Source: Epilithonimonas arachidiradicis
GTDB taxonomy: Bacteria > Bacteroidota > Bacteroidia > Flavobacteriales > Weeksellaceae
Direction of reading: 5' to 3'
Length of the DNA: 64,000 bases
Assembly: GCF_003610695.1 (NCBI RefSeq)
Contig: NZ_RAQH01000008.1
Coordinates: 141,683-205,682 of the forward strand
The notes beneath the pieces are model-generated. The model saw only the letters and a list, made by a program, of their open reading frames with translations, was not told the origin of the DNA and ran no database searches. Shown piece by piece: positions 1-9,400 of this stretch; the first letter of the stretch is position 1, and every line of letters starts with the position of its first letter. Both the position numbers and the translations under genes were made by a program.

Positions 1-1
1 T

Positions 2-175
2 TATTTTTTAAGTGGCGGAATCTCATTAGAAAACTTCAATCAACTGACAACTATCAACCATCAACCAATTGCTCTCGATATCAATTCAAAATTTGAAATC
101 GAAGCTGGAAATAAAGATTTAGAAAAAGTAAAAGAATTTTTATTATTAACAAAAAATGAAACATCATCAATATAA
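2..175 (+). CDS. trpF: Phosphoribosylanthranilate isomerase, C-terminal end only
   Basis: The window opens inside this gene; about 57 C-terminal codons remain, up to a TAA at 173-175. The visible residues contain LSGGIS, followed by ALDINSKFEIEAG and KDLEKVKEFL. This matches the TrpF C-terminus, where the phosphate-binding loop (SGGI) is followed by a D-x-S/N-S-x-x-E-x-x-x-G-x-K-D segment. TrpF isomerises phosphoribosylanthranilate to CdRP in tryptophan synthesis. Downstream trpB and trpA support the assignment. The next gene (OsmC) begins 20 bp before this stop in another frame, so the two are probably translated from one mRNA. Confidence 0.82.
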   Translation, partial: YFLSGGISLENFNQLTTINHQPIALDINSKFEIEAGNKDLEKVKEFLLLTKNETSSI

Positions 176-623
176 AAGTAAAATAGTCTGGACAGGAAAT
201 ACCGGCGAATCCACTAAAAACCATCGTTCTTATCAAAGGAGCTATACAATTTCTGTCGATGGAAAAGCTGACATTTTAGGCTCATCGGACCCAGCATTTT
301 TAGGAAATCCAGCACTTCATAATCCTGAAGATTTGCTGTTAGCTTCGGTTTCCTCGTGTCATCTCTTATGGTATCTTCATCTTTGTTCTGTGAACAAAAT
401 TCTGGTTTTGGAATATGAAGATTTTGCAGAAGGAACAATGATGGAAAATGAAAACGGAAGTGGAAAATTCAGTGAAATTATTTTGAAACCAAGGATTGTT
501 GTTGCTGAAAAAGAAATGATAGAAAAAGCGTTTGAACTTCATAATAAAGCAAATGAATATTGTTTCATTGCCAATTCTTTGAACTTTGAAGTGAAGCATC
601 AACCAGAGATAACAACAAAATAA
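156..623 (+). CDS. OsmC family protein (thiol peroxidase-like)
   Basis: The 155-aa product has the OsmC fold pattern. A short beta-rich N-terminus leads into SSDPAFLGNP, then the central helix with SSCHLLWYLHLC and a C-terminal CFIANSL segment. OsmC and Ohr proteins use two cysteines on the central and following helices to reduce organic hydroperoxides. Here Cys residues occur in SSCH, in HLC and in the late CFIAN segment, so the redox pair looks present. It lies between trpF and trpB and overlaps trpF by 20 bp, so it probably belongs to the same transcript, although nothing links it to tryptophan synthesis. The substrate is unknown. Confidence is high for the family and low for physiology. 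Confidence 0.85.
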   Translation: MKHHQYKSKIVWTGNTGESTKNHRSYQRSYTISVDGKADILGSSDPAFLGNPALHNPEDLLLASVSSCHLLWYLHLCSVNKILVLEYEDFAEGTMMENENGSGKFSEIILKPRIVVAEKEMIEKAFELHNKANEYCFIANSLNFEVKHQPEITTK

Positions 624-631
624 ATTGAGAA

Positions 632-1165
632 ATGCAATATTCTATTAAACGCTCAAAAGACTTATCAGATAACGACATCGAGTTAATTTTAAAATCCTGG
701 GAAATAGAAGATTGGCTTGATTTAGATTCTTCGAGTTTCAAAATGAAATTTGAAAATTCTGAATTTCATTTTTTAGAAAATGATGACAGAATTGTTTCGC
801 TGGCAAGAATCAATTTTGATTTTAAACTAGAAATACAAGAGAATTTACACAGTTTTGCTGAACTTGTCGGATTGGTTTCTTTAGAAAAAGCGAAAGGATA
901 TGGTAGCTTATTGCTTAATGAAATGGTAACAAATCTAAAAGAGAGAGAAATTGAAACCATAGGATTTTGTAAATTGGAATTAAGACCATTTTATGAAAGG
1001 AATGATATCCAAATCCTTTACGGAAAGGGAATTTTCATAACAGAATTTGATAATAATGAATGGATAGATTCCGATGACGATGATATTTTAATCATCAATA
1101 CTTCCGAAGAAAACATCAATATATTGCGAAGTCTGAATGAACAGAATAAAGCAATTTTAGTATAA
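632..1165 (+). CDS. GNAT-like N-acetyltransferase
   Basis: The 177-aa soluble protein starts 8 bp after the OsmC stop. Around residues 80-105 it has VGLVSLEKAKGYGSLLL, which fits motif A of GNAT enzymes (beta4 followed by the acetyl-CoA pyrophosphate loop, normally Q/R-x-x-G-x-G/A). It is followed by FYERNDI, which fits the motif B helix of GNATs. The C-terminal third is acidic, with a DSDDDD run. No substrate can be read from the sequence. It sits in the trp operon between OsmC and trpB, apparently as a passenger. The family call rests on the motif only. Confidence 0.6.
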   Translation: MQYSIKRSKDLSDNDIELILKSWEIEDWLDLDSSSFKMKFENSEFHFLENDDRIVSLARINFDFKLEIQENLHSFAELVGLVSLEKAKGYGSLLLNEMVTNLKEREIETIGFCKLELRPFYERNDIQILYGKGIFITEFDNNEWIDSDDDDILIINTSEENINILRSLNEQNKAILV

Positions 1166-1189
1166 CGACTTAGAAAAATTTAAGAATAA

Positions 1190-2368
1190 ATGAACTTTCA
1201 AAACCCAGATAAAAACGGTTATTACGGTGATTTCGGTGGTGCTTTCATCCCCGAAATGCTTTACCCAAACGTTGCCGAATTACAGGAAAAATATATTCAA
1301 ATCATCGAATCGGAAGAGTTCCAAGATGAATTTCAGGATTTGCTTAAGAACTATGTTGGCCGCGCTACTCCACTCTATTTCGCAAAAAATATGAGCGAAA
1401 AATACCACACTCAAATTTATCTGAAAAGAGAAGATCTGAATCACACCGGAGCGCACAAAATCAACAATGCGTTGGGACAAGCTTTACTCGCTAAAAAATT
1501 AGGAAAGCATAGAATCATCGCAGAAACCGGAGCCGGACAACACGGCGTTGCAACAGCAACAGCCTGTGCTTTGTTAGGCTTGGAATGCATCGTTTATATG
1601 GGCGAAATCGATATCCAAAGACAAGCACCGAACGTTGCGCGAATGAAAATGTTGGGCGCAACAGTAATTCCTGCAACTTCGGGCTCCAAAACTTTGAAGG
1701 ATGCTGTGAATGAAGCTTTACGAGACTGGATTAACAATCCTTCTACAACACATTACATTATTGGAAGTGTGGTTGGACCGCATCCGTTTCCGGATTTAGT
1801 AGCGAGATTTCAAAGTATTATCTCAAAGGAAATTAAAGAACAACTGAACGAAAAAATTGGCAGAGAAAATCCCGATTATGTGATTGCCTGCGTTGGAGGC
1901 GGGAGTAATGCAGCAGGAACTTTCTATCATTTCGTGAACGAGGAAAATGTGAAAATCATTGCAGCGGAAGCTGGTGGTTTAGGCGTTGATTCAGGGAAAT
2001 CAGCTGCCACTACTTTTCTTGGAACATTAGGAATTTTGCACGGAAGTCAAAGCCTAGTGATGCAAACCGAAGACGGACAGGTCATCGAACCGCATTCTAT
2101 TTCCGCAGGTTTGGATTATCCCGGAATTGGGCCGATGCACGCTAATCTTTTCAATCAAAAAAGAGCAGAATTTTTCAGTATTAATGATGATGAAGCGTTG
2201 AAATCCGCATTTGAACTGACAAAAATAGAAGGTATAATTCCAGCTTTGGAAAGTGCGCACGCTTTGGCCGTTTTGGACAAAAAGAAATTTGAAAAGGATG
2301 ATGTTGTCGTGATTTGTTTGAGTGGGCGTGGCGATAAGGATATGGAAACGTATTTGAAACATCTTTAA
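1190..2368 (+). CDS. trpB: Tryptophan synthase beta subunit
   Basis: This 392-aa protein has the family's normal length. It condenses indole with serine to give tryptophan, using PLP, in a complex with TrpA. The PLP lysine is K90 in HTGAHKINN, and the phosphate-binding loop is the glycine-serine stretch GGGSNAAG near residue 235. N-terminal [13 protein letters not shown] and C-terminal SGRGDKD are typical of TrpB1. The start at 1190 follows the GNAT stop by 24 bp. trpA follows after 86 bp, and that gap holds an AT-rich imperfect inverted repeat (around 2371-2430) that may process or stabilise the mRNA. Confidence 0.98.
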   Translation: MNFQNPDKNGYYGDFGGAFIPEMLYPNVAELQEKYIQIIESEEFQDEFQDLLKNYVGRATPLYFAKNMSEKYHTQIYLKREDLNHTGAHKINNALGQALLAKKLGKHRIIAETGAGQHGVATATACALLGLECIVYMGEIDIQRQAPNVARMKMLGATVIPATSGSKTLKDAVNEALRDWINNPSTTHYIIGSVVGPHPFPDLVARFQSIISKEIKEQLNEKIGRENPDYVIACVGGGSNAAGTFYHFVNEENVKIIAAEAGGLGVDSGKSAATTFLGTLGILHGSQSLVMQTEDGQVIEPHSISAGLDYPGIGPMHANLFNQKRAEFFSINDDEALKSAFELTKIEGIIPALESAHALAVLDKKKFEKDDVVVICLSGRGDKDMETYLKHL

Positions 2369-2454
2369 ATCTGTAAAATGTAAAACGTATTAATGTATTT
2401 ATGAGTCTCAATCGTTAATACATTTTACGTGAATACTTTAATACATTAATCAAA

Positions 2455-3189
2455 ATGAAAAAACTAAACATATACTTTACAGCAGGCGTTCCAAAGTTGG
2501 AAGACACCGGAAAAATCGCTAAACTGATTCAGAAATCGGGAGCAGATATGATGGAAATCGGGATTCCTTATTCTGATCCTGTTGCGGATGGACCTGTGAT
2601 TCAGGAGGCGCATTCTTTGGCATTGAAAAACGGAATGTCTATCAAAAAGCTATTCGAACAACTGGCAGAAATTAAAGAATCTGTGACGATTCCAAAGATA
2701 TTAATGGGTTATCTTAATCCGGTTCTTCAGTTTGGGTTTGACAACTTTTGTCAGAAATGTGCAGAAGTTGGTGTTTCAGGATTAATCATCCCGGATTTGC
2801 CACCCATTGAATTTGAAAATAAATATGGTGAAATTCTTAAAAAACACAACCTGAATTTCACTTTTCTGGTAACGCCGGAAACTTCGGAAGAACGCATCAA
2901 ATATTTGGATTCTTTGAGTTCGGGGTTTTTATATGCAGTCAGTTCTTCTTCCACAACAGGAAAGGAAAATGCTATTTTGAAGAACGAAAATTATCTTGAT
3001 AGATTAGCTTCATTAGATTTAAAAAATCCAGTTTTCATCGGTTTTGGAATCAAAAATAAATCTGATTTTGAGAATGTAACAGAAAAAGCACAAGGCGGCA
3101 TTATCGGAACAGCTTTTGTGAAAATTCTTCTGGAAAATCAAGATTGGGAATCTAAAGCAGAAAGCTTTATCCAAAGTGTAAAGAATTAA
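2455..3189 (+). CDS. trpA: Tryptophan synthase alpha subunit
   Basis: This 244-aa TIM-barrel lyase releases indole from indole-3-glycerol phosphate and passes it to TrpB. The catalytic acid pair is visible as E34 and D45 in EIGIPYSDPVADGP, equivalent to Glu49 and Asp60 of the enterobacterial enzyme. The phosphate-binding segments GFGIKNKSDF and GGIIGTAFVK are near the C-terminus. It is the last gene of the trp operon, and a strong hairpin terminator begins 4 bp after its stop. Confidence 0.98.
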   Translation: MKKLNIYFTAGVPKLEDTGKIAKLIQKSGADMMEIGIPYSDPVADGPVIQEAHSLALKNGMSIKKLFEQLAEIKESVTIPKILMGYLNPVLQFGFDNFCQKCAEVGVSGLIIPDLPPIEFENKYGEILKKHNLNFTFLVTPETSEERIKYLDSLSSGFLYAVSSSSTTGKENAILKNENYLDRLASLDLKNPVFIGFGIKNKSDFENVTEKAQGGIIGTAFVKILLENQDWESKAESFIQSVKN

Positions 3190-3192
3190 TAA

Positions 3193-3226
3193 AAAAGCAG
3201 TCTTACTAAGAAATAAGACTGCTTTT
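3193..3226. terminator. Bidirectional intrinsic terminator between trpA and SDR gene
   Basis: A perfect 13-bp stem (3193-3205 with 3214-3226) surrounds an 8-nt loop and has A-runs on the left and T-runs on the right. It can therefore stop transcription from trpA on the plus strand and from the convergent SDR gene, whose stop is at 3232, on the minus strand. Confidence 0.9.
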
Positions 3227-3231
3227 TATTT

Positions 3232-4125
3232 TTAGAAGAAATATTGATTCAGTTCTTCAACAAAACTTTTTTCAGAAGGATTCCATCCTAATTTTTCCCG
3301 AGTCTGTAAATTTGTTGCCGGACAATTTTCCTGCACAAAGTACGTCATCCAGGTAAAATATTCCGGTGCTTCTTCTATAGACAAAGATTTTACAGGAATA
3401 TTTAGTTTTTCACCTATCAGTTCTGCAAATTCTTTCATTGATAATGGTTTATCATTACTAACGGCATTATATCTCGCTCCAGTTTCTCCTTTTTCAAGTG
3501 CCAAACGAAATAATTTTGCAGCATCAACACGATGAACAGCAGGCCAGACATTATTTCCCTCTCCGATGTAAGCCGCTAATCCCTTAGCCTTCGCGAGTTC
3601 TGCCAACATCACTCCGAAACCTCCTTTGAAACCCGATTCGGAATTACCGTAAACACTGGGAGAAAGACGAACAATAGATGCCCTAACACCGGATTGTGAT
3701 AAATCTGCGAAAGCTTTTTCAGAGAATCTGATTGATTCTGCCGGTGCCTTACTGTCCTCTGTGATTTTCCCGTCGATAAGTGGAAGTCCTAAAGTTCCAC
3801 CTGTCACCACAATGGATTTATCGGTTCCTTTCAATACTTCGCCCATTGCTTCAATGGCTTTCTGGTCTTTGAGCGCATTAGTCTGGTAATCAGAAAAATC
3901 GTGGATAAAAGCTGTATGAATAACGCCATCCGCCTCTCTTGCACCTTTCTGCAGAATATCAAGATTATCTAAATCTCCCATTAAAACTTCTGCTCCTGCT
4001 TCTCTGATAGATTTTGCAGATTCTTCCGAACGCGCCAATCCAACTACCTGATGGCCATTTACTAATAATTCTTTTACAACTTCTGAGCCTACAAATCCGG
4101 AAGCTCCTGTTACAAATACTTTCAT
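3232..4125 (-). CDS. SDR-family NAD(P)-dependent oxidoreductase / epimerase-like
   Basis: This 297-aa atypical or extended SDR has its dinucleotide-binding glycine motif GASGFVG at residues 7-13, right after the first strand MKVFVT. AEVLMGDLDN supplies the acidic residue after strand 3, and DGVIHTAF is the usual strand-4 motif. The catalytic Tyr-x-x-x-Lys is not in the classic position: SVYGNSESGFKGG carries a Y without the expected K, as in NmrA-like atypical SDRs. The substrate is unknown. It is divergent from the Crp/Fnr regulator at 4264, which may control it. The gene ends at a shared terminator with trpA. Confidence 0.85.
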   Translation of the reverse strand: MKVFVTGASGFVGSEVVKELLVNGHQVVGLARSEESAKSIREAGAEVLMGDLDNLDILQKGAREADGVIHTAFIHDFSDYQTNALKDQKAIEAMGEVLKGTDKSIVVTGGTLGLPLIDGKITEDSKAPAESIRFSEKAFADLSQSGVRASIVRLSPSVYGNSESGFKGGFGVMLAELAKAKGLAAYIGEGNNVWPAVHRVDAAKLFRLALEKGETGARYNAVSNDKPLSMKEFAELIGEKLNIPVKSLSIEEAPEYFTWMTYFVQENCPATNLQTREKLGWNPSEKSFVEELNQYFF

Positions 4126-4160
4126 ATTTTTAAATTTTGTTTTTGTTAAAATTTCTAATA

Positions 4161-4168
4161 CAAATTTA
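4161..4168 (-). promoter_or_regulatory. Bacteroidota -7 box (TAAATTTG) for SDR gene
   Basis: Read on the minus strand, this is TAAATTTG, a full match to the Bacteroidota TAnnTTTG promoter box, 35 bp upstream of the SDR start. The 138-bp divergent gap also serves the Crp/Fnr gene on the other strand. Confidence 0.55.
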
Positions 4169-4263
4169 GTTGTGAATGAATCTCAAAAACGAGGTCATTT
4201 GACACAATTTTTATATTAATCCAATAAAAAGAATTAATTTTAAATATAATTTCAGTTTAGAAA

Positions 4264-4851
4264 ATGTCAGAGATTCTTAAAAATTACTTTCAGAGAGTTC
4301 TTCCCGATTTCACAGAAGAAAAGTTCAATTTCATCTTATATAAAAGTCAATTGATAAAACTTCAGCGCAAGGAAATCGTGTGTAAACAAGGCGAAGTTTG
4401 TAATCTGAAAATCTTTGTAGCAAAAGGGCTTTTACGTAATTATTCTATTTCGGAAGATGGCAATGAACATATCCTTCAGTTTGTTAATGAAATGTCCTGG
4501 ACTACTGATCCGGAAAGCTTTTATAACAATTCACCTTCAAAACTCAACATCGAAGCAATGGAATCTTCGGAGATCTTTGCTTTTAATCTTGAAGATTTTG
4601 CGGAACTGAGAGAACAAATCCCTGAACTTAATATTTTTGTAGAGAACATCCTGACAAGAAAATCAATGGAAATCCACAAACGGCTTTTGATGAATATCAG
4701 CAGCAGTCCGGAAGAAAAATACCTGGACTTTATCAATACATATCCTGATATTTTCAATAGAGTTCCTTTGCATATGGTTGCTTCTTATCTGGGACTTTCC
4801 AGAGAAACTTTGTCTCGTGTCCGAAGGAATATTTTAAAAACTGTTTTGTAA
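4264..4851 (+). CDS. Crp/Fnr family transcriptional regulator
   Basis: The 195-aa protein has an N-terminal cyclic-nucleotide-binding-like jelly roll (IVCKQGEVCNLKIFVAKGLLRNY, with later LQFVNEMSW) and a long dimer helix. The C-terminal winged helix contains VASYLGLSRETLSRVRR, the recognition helix of this family. No Cys cluster typical of Fnr is present, and the cNMP phosphate-binding pocket is not convincing, so the ligand is unknown. Many Bacteroidota paralogues of this length regulate a neighbouring gene; the divergent SDR is the obvious candidate. Confidence 0.9.
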   Translation: MSEILKNYFQRVLPDFTEEKFNFILYKSQLIKLQRKEIVCKQGEVCNLKIFVAKGLLRNYSISEDGNEHILQFVNEMSWTTDPESFYNNSPSKLNIEAMESSEIFAFNLEDFAELREQIPELNIFVENILTRKSMEIHKRLLMNISSSPEEKYLDFINTYPDIFNRVPLHMVASYLGLSRETLSRVRRNILKTVL

Positions 4852-4879
4852 TATTAAAGATATACATAAAAAATTATCA

Positions 4880-4931
4880 CAGATCTAGCTAAATGAGCGG
4901 ATGATAGAATTTGCCCAATTAGCTAGATCTG
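4880..4931. repeat. 13-bp inverted repeat with 26-nt spacer
   Basis: CAGATCTAGCTAA at 4880-4892 is matched by its exact reverse complement at 4919-4931. There is no T-run, and a better terminator follows at 4952, so this is more likely an interspersed repeat unit than a terminator. Confidence 0.6.
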
Positions 4932-4951
4932 CGAGAGATAAAAACCAACAA

Positions 4952-4980
4952 AAAAGAGTTTCAAAACCTGAAACTCTTTT
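4952..4980. terminator. Bidirectional intrinsic terminator
   Basis: A 12-bp perfect stem (4952-4963 with 4969-4980) has a 5-nt loop, A-tract before and T-tract after. It serves the Crp/Fnr gene on plus and the holin-like gene, which ends at 4986, on minus. Confidence 0.88.
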
Positions 4981-4985
4981 ATTTT

Positions 4986-5330
4986 TTAATCGTTGCTTTC
5001 GAAAATTGTTGAGAAAGCTGATGTAACCAATGACAACAGAATACTGAAGAGTAGCGCCCAAAGGAAACCATCCACCTGCATACTATCCATAAAATAATCG
5101 GTTAAAAGTATCATCAATGCGTTGATAACAAAGGAAAACAACCCTAATGTTATAATCGTAATAGGCAATGACAGAATCGATAAAATCGGTTTGACGAATA
5201 CATTCAGGATTCCCAAAACAATAGCGAAAATAATAGTAGAACCAAAGGTGTCGAAATGTACACCTGTAAGGATTTTGCTTAGCAAAAATGCTGAAATCGC
5301 AGTAATCAGCAAACGGATAATAAAATTCAT
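4986..5330 (-). CDS. Phage-holin superfamily IV-like membrane protein (PF04020 type)
   Basis: The 114-aa protein is almost entirely hydrophobic, with about four membrane segments: residues 3-20, 28-50, 53-77 and 90-110. The pattern LGILNVFVKPILSILSLPITIITLGLFSFVINALM is split over helices 2 and 3 and is diagnostic of the 4-TM YvlD-like family. Despite the name, these chromosomal proteins have no proven lytic role. It lies next to an exported peptide-deformylase-like gene with which it shares orientation; the 46-bp gap would allow co-transcription. Confidence 0.85.
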   Translation of the reverse strand: MNFIIRLLITAISAFLLSKILTGVHFDTFGSTIIFAIVLGILNVFVKPILSILSLPITIITLGLFSFVINALMILLTDYFMDSMQVDGFLWALLFSILLSLVTSAFSTIFESND

Positions 5331-5376
5331 AGTTTTAAGGTTTTATTGATTGGTAGTTTCTATTCAAAAACCAGAC

Positions 5377-6000
5377 CTAATTTTTCGGTTTCTGGTAAAC
5401 TTTCACCTCTTTATATTGCAATGTTTTTTCATTCCTGAATTTATCAGAAATCAGGATCCCCGAAAGATGATCGATCTCGTGCTGGAAAATCACGGCAGTG
5501 AAGCCTTCTACCATCTCGTCGTGCTTCTTATTGTCCAGGTCATAATACTCCAGGCGGATGCTGTAGCTTCTGTAAAAAGGCTCTCTGAATTGGTCAATAG
5601 AAAGGTCGCCTTCCGGCCCTTTGTTCAGAAGCTCAGAACGCCAGACGATTTTCGGATTGATGAAATATTCCACCGGATAATCCGTCTTGTCAAAGCGCTG
5701 AACCAGTATTACCCTTCTATTGATGCCTACCTGTGGCGCAGCAATGCCAACACCGCCTTCAGTCTTTGCCAGAGCCAGTCTCATCCTATCGATAAGAACC
5801 GGAAGCGTTTTATCTTTTGGCGAAATATCCTGTGACTGAGCCAGTAAAACCCTGTGCTGATGTTCATTATTGGTCTGATAAATCGGCAGCGCCGTTTTAA
5901 CATCACCTGCCAGAATGAAGGCTTTTTCATCTTTCGTGAATTTCTGTGAAAATCCATTAACACTTACGACAAGCATCAGCATAAAAGTAAAATTCCGCAT
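5377..6000 (-). CDS. Exported peptide deformylase homologue with Cys-to-Asp change in metal site
   Basis: The 207-aa protein begins with an apparent Sec signal peptide (residues 1-19, ending NGFSQ). Polypeptide deformylase motif 1 is intact as GVGIAAPQV (83-91), and motif 3 is intact as QHEIDH (173-178), with both His ligands and the catalytic Glu. Motif 2, normally EGCLS, reads EGDLS (130-134), so the metal-ligand Cys is Asp132; the codon is GAC, two changes away from a Cys codon. Cytoplasmic deformylases act on nascent formyl-methionine, but a signal peptide implies export, where no ribosomal substrate exists. It could be a repurposed periplasmic metallohydrolase. The fold call is firm, the activity is open. 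Confidence 0.85.
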   Translation of the reverse strand: MRNFTFMLMLVVSVNGFSQKFTKDEKAFILAGDVKTALPIYQTNNEHQHRVLLAQSQDISPKDKTLPVLIDRMRLALAKTEGGVGIAAPQVGINRRVILVQRFDKTDYPVEYFINPKIVWRSELLNKGPEGDLSIDQFREPFYRSYSIRLEYYDLDNKKHDEMVEGFTAVIFQHEIDHLSGILISDKFRNEKTLQYKEVKVYQKPKN

Positions 6001-6060
6001 CGTTTAATTTTTATTGTCAAAGATAATATTTTGATTTCATCGAATCACTACGTTAGATTT

Positions 6061-6150
6061 GGGCACCTTTATCCGTCCTCCGTTCCCGCTTTTTTGTTTT
6101 TCCAAAGAAAAAACAAAAAGAGCTCCACTCAGGCCGGGGTGCGCTTCGCC
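6061..6150. repeat. Interspersed intergenic element with hairpin (gggcacc...agctcc type)
   Basis: The 460-bp gap 6001-6460 has no gene. This part starts GGGCACCTTTATCC and contains a 14-nt near-perfect inverted repeat (6089-6102 with 6107-6120) leading into AAAGAGCTCC, then a G+C-richer tail. The same layout, with the AAAGAGCTCC element, recurs inverted at 9704-9854. It resembles non-coding repeats common between Chryseobacterium genes; the function is unknown. Confidence 0.6.
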
Positions 6151-6267
6151 GATTAGAAAGTGAGAATTTTGAATGAAATTCAGTACAAAATCGAAGTTAT
6201 TTCATAGAAAAAAATACCCTTCGCCAAGTCCGATGAATAGGGCATTTAAAAAAAGCATTAAAAACAA

Positions 6268-6333
6268 CTTGATGTTTTCATAAAAAGGTCTTGATGTTTT
6301 AGTGAAAAGGTCTTGATGTTTTTAGTAAAACAT
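6268..6333 (+). repeat. Three tandem 22-bp repeats (CTTGATGTTTT...)
   Basis: Units lie at 6268-6289, 6290-6311 and 6312-6333, each starting CTTGATGTTTT and ending in an A-rich half. They lie between the deformylase-like gene and the RND pump, downstream of the pump's stop. No coding frame runs through them. Confidence 0.75.
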
Positions 6334-6370
6334 ACGGACGTTTTTGAGATTTATTCAAAGTAAACAAAAA

Positions 6371-6399
6371 CGTTCCTCAGGAAGAATCCTTGAGGAACG
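6371..6399 (-). terminator. Intrinsic terminator of the metal-efflux operon
   Basis: The 9-bp stem CGTTCCTCA/TGAGGAACG (6371-6379 with 6391-6399) is followed on the minus strand by TTTTTG. It lies 62 bp beyond the stop of the RND pump gene. Confidence 0.85.
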
Positions 6400-6460
6400 C
6401 AAATAAAAGAGAGAAAAATGTAACAACTATAACTCAAATTAATATTGAGATTTTTAACTC

Positions 6461-9400
6461 TTAATCTATCACTTCATTCTTACGTCGGTTGAAAATCCAG
6501 AAAATAATCGGGAAAATAAGAAGCGTCAAAACAGTTGCGGTAATCAGTCCGCCAATGATCACTATCGCCAAAGGCTTCTGAGACTCGGAACCGATTCCGG
6601 TAGACAATGCAGCCGGCAAAAGTCCAATCGATGCCATCAAAGCAGTCATCACCACAGGTCTGGTTCTCACTTTCACACCCTCCATAATGGATGAATCTAG
6701 GGACAAGCCGTTCTTCACATTCTGATGAAACTCCGAAATCAGGATGACACCATTCTGGATACAAATCCCAATCAGGGCAATCATCCCGACTCCGGCAGAA
6801 ATTCCGAAATTCATATGCGTCAAATGAAGCGCGATAATTGCACCAATCAAAGCAAAAGGAACATTAGCTAAAACCAAAAGTGAATCCTTCATATTCCCAA
6901 ACAAAATGAACAACAGGAAGAAAATCCCGAGAATACTAATCGGAACAACTTGCGCTAATCTCTTCGTAGCACGTTGTTGATTTTCAAATTGTCCTGTCCA
7001 CCCAATCGAGTAACCGTCCGGCAATTTGATTTTAGCCACTTTCTTCTGAGCATCTGCAATAGTTCCTCCCAAATCCCGGTCACGAATCGAGAATTTAACA
7101 CCGATATAACGTTTGATATCGTCCCTGTAAATGAAAGCCGCTCCGTTTTCTTTTTCGATGGTACTTATTTCCTTGAGTGGAATCTTGGCCCCATCCTGCG
7201 TCGGAACCATCAGAGAAGCGATGTCTTCTTCATTCTTTCTGTAATCTTCAGCATAACGCAATCTGATTGGAAACTTTCTTTCGCCATCAAACATTTCGGA
7301 CGCTGTTTTCCCACCGAACGCCATTTCCAGAACGGCTTGGGCATCCGCTGGTAAAACGCCATAAGCTGCCATTTTGTTTCGGTCTAGCACTACACTAATT
7401 TCCGGCTGACCAATATTTTTAATAATTCCAGGTTCTTTTACGCCTTCCACATTTTTGATAGAAGCCAAAACTTCTTCCGCTAATCTGTCTAAAGTGTGAA
7501 GATTATCACCATAGATTTTGATTCCGTTTTCTGCTTTGAAACCTGCAACAGCTTCCGCAACGTTGTCTGAAATCGGTTGGGAATAATTGAATGTAATTCC
7601 CTGATAATTCTTCAGCTTTTTATCAATCTCTTCCACCAGTTCATCATAAGTGATTTTTCGTTTCCATTCTTCTCTTGGTTTCAGACTTACCGCAAACTGT
7701 ACGAAACCAAATCCATTCGGGTCGGTTCCGTCATTACTTCTACCCGTCTGCGCCAACACACCTGTAACTTCGGAGAAACTCATAATATCTTTTTTGAGGA
7801 CGTCAGCTGTTTTCAAAGATTCTTTGAGTGATGAACTCATAGGCATTTCTGCAGTAATCCAGAGTGAGCCTTCATTCAACTGAGGCAGGAATTCGGTTCC
7901 GAGGAATTTTGCTGAGAACAAAGTAATCGCTAAAACAACTGTGGAAACCAGAAGGCTTATTTTTTTATTTCTAAAGGTAAATTTGAAGCCTTTCATCACG
8001 CTTCTGTCCCAGAAGTTTACGAACGGATTGTTCTTTTCCCGCACATTCTTTTTCAACAATAGATGCGACATCACTGGAACCAAAGTCAGTGTGAAAATCA
8101 ATGCACCCAGCAATGCAAACCCCAATGTGAATGCCAATGGCGAGAACATCTTACCTTCTACTTTTTGGAAAGAAAATATCGGTAATAATGAGGTAATGAT
8201 AATCAGTTTTGAGAAGAAAATTGCTTTTCCCAATCCGGTTCCGGTTTGTTTTATCCAACCTGCTTTTGCCATTTTGTTGAAGCGTTCCATCCCGTATTTA
8301 TGCGCTTTGTGGTCGAGCATCACAAATAATCCTTCCACCATTACGACGGCGCCGTCTATAATAATCCCGAAGTCGACCGCTCCTAATGACAATAAGTTGG
8401 CGCTCATTCCTGCCATTCTGAGACAGAAAAATGCAAATAACAGCGATAATGGAATGATGATGGAAACAATCAAAGTCGTTCGCCAGTCTGCCATAAAAAT
8501 CAGGACGATAACCGTTACGAGAATAATTCCTTCCAAAAGGTTGTGCATTACTGTTTTGGTGGTAAAATCCATCAGATTCTGACGGTCGTAAAAGGTTTTC
8601 ATCTTCACATCTTTGGGAAGAATCTTGTTGTTCAATTCATCGATTTTGGCTTTTACCGCAAGCAGAACTTCCTGTGCATTCTCGCCTTTTCGCATAACGA
8701 CGATTCCTTCAACTGTATCGGCTTCATTATCCAAAGAAGCTTGGCCAACTCTTGGTAAAGAACCTTCGTGAACATCAGCTACATATTTAACCAAAATTGG
8801 GTTTCCGCCATCACTGTGAACGGTAATATTTTCTATATCCGAAATCGATTTTACTAAACCAATTCCCCGGACAACATAGGCTTGTCCACTTTTCTCGATA
8901 ACATCGCCACCGACATTCAGGTTGCTGTTGGAGACAGCTTCCAAAACTTCCGAAGGTGTCAGATTGTATTTATCTAATTTCCTTGGATCGATGCTCAGCT
9001 CGAAAACTTTATCCTGGCCTCCGAAAACGTTGACATCCGCCACGCCCGGAACACTTCTTAGTGCTCTGTCTACCACCCAAGTCTGCAATGTTAAAAGGTC
9101 TCTGGAATCCCGGTCTTTACTCTCCAGCGTGTATCGGAAAATCTCTCCGGTTGGTCCGTAAGGCGGTTGGACTTCCGGGTCAATGCCTTCCGGTAAACTT
9201 ACCGTTCGCAACTGGTTGTTGACCATATTTCGGGCGAAGATGTCATCCACACCATCTTCGAATAAAATCTTGACAATGGAAAGTCCAAACATTGTGGTAC
9301 TGCGAACGCTGGTCTTCTTCTGAACCGGACTCATTGCCAACTCTATCGGTGTGGTGACGAATCGTTCAACTTCCTCTGCACTTCGCCCATTCCATTGGGT

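Noticed and set aside
4986..5330. Holin-like protein taken as sign of a prophage
   Set aside because: It belongs to a chromosomal YvlD-like family, and no other phage gene is near.
5350..5835. 161-codon plus-strand frame over the deformylase-like gene
   Set aside because: It is antisense to a gene with two intact deformylase motifs.
7941..8582. 213-codon plus-strand frame inside czcA
   Set aside because: It is antisense to a full-length RND pump with conserved motifs; a shadow frame.
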